A DNA stretch of 37,432 bases from a virus. Positions 37,376-37,432 of the stretch are shown here, one piece after another (within the stretch, counting starts at the first letter, position 1; each line of letters starts with the position of its first letter). The stretch is taken from IMG/VR virus record IMGVR_UViG_3300011113_000485, positions 1 through 37,432 of that record, one strand, 5' to 3'. The notes below the pieces were generated by a model. It was not told where the DNA came from, searched no databases, and saw only the letters and a list, made by a program, of their open reading frames with translations. Made by a program: the position numbers and the translations under genes.

Positions 37376-37432
37376 TGAATCACCTTTCCGTTTCGCTTAA
37401 CGGCCCAATGATTAGGCGCTTCTATAAGAGCG
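37372..37432 (-). CDS. Partial gene at the right edge, paralogous end
   Basis: Only the last 19 codons are visible, read as ALIEAPNHWAVKRNGKVIQ before a TGA that overlaps the next ATG. Similarity to the end of the following gene (APGWGILRNGEVIQ) indicates a tandem duplication. The rest of the gene, and the operon promoter, lie outside the window. Confidence 0.6.
   Translation of the reverse strand, partial: ALIEAPNHWAVKRNGKVIQ

Noticed and set aside
1-37432. Integrase, repressor or other lysogeny gene
   Set aside because: No tyrosine or serine recombinase motif and no CI-like helix-turn-helix repressor was found in the window, so lysogeny is not supported apart from the attachment-like sequence.

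Overview
The window is a piece of a tailed double-stranded DNA phage genome, or a prophage of the same type. It carries terminase, portal, scaffold, HK97-fold capsid, connector, tail-terminator, tail-tube, frameshifted tail-chaperone and tape-measure genes in the classical long non-contractile-tail (siphovirus) order, with no sheath or baseplate wedge genes. Genes at both edges are cut, so the phage genome continues outside. The host cannot be named. Composition is moderate in G+C, most starts have Shine-Dalgarno-like purine tracts, and a few promoters look like ordinary sigma-70 sites. No integrase, repressor or rRNA gene is visible.

Layout. 1-3540 (+): replication module with a cut acidic-tailed protein, a PD-(D/E)XK-like nuclease relative, a 774-residue primase/superfamily 3 helicase, and then an A+T-rich patch with five direct and one inverted copy of an 11-bp iteron, a good origin candidate. 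3547-4538 (+): two unrecognised genes. 7039-4551 (-): a tightly overlapped operon of eight small accessory genes ending in a 38-residue ribbon-helix-helix-like gene. 7040-7767: a 728-bp divergent control region with three repeat arrays (47-bp direct repeats, a CCTAGG/GGGGA array, a GACCG cluster) and a promoter at each end. 7768-9427 (+): three genes ending in a cysteine-rich phage family of unknown function, then a strong terminator. 9428-9958: non-coding, with small hairpins, a -10-like box and a terminator-like leader hairpin in front of the late genes.

9959-33112 (+): the late region. It runs CHAP lysin, membrane proteins, a metallophosphoesterase, terminase small and large subunits, portal, scaffold, capsid, head-tail joining, tail tube, G/GT chaperone with a probable programmed -1 frameshift, tape measure with 34-residue repeats, large tail proteins, a 1195-residue protein with Asp-box motifs, and two duplicated tail-fibre-like genes. 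It ends at a GAAA-loop terminator. 33113-33414 lies between convergent terminators and holds a sequence like the 3' end of a tRNA or tmRNA on the minus strand, a possible phage attachment site.

37432-33415 (-): an accessory operon of overlapping small genes with a DNA-modification group at its downstream end: a PP-loop (PAPS-reductase-like) protein, a 73-residue protein, a Mom-like GNAT protein, a small membrane protein, a C5 cytosine methyltransferase and a small conserved phage protein. These could together protect phage DNA from host restriction. They are the most interesting functional cluster here, but the chemistry is inferred and not shown. Several genes were found by reading overlaps by hand because they are very short (32-55 residues) or start with GTG.
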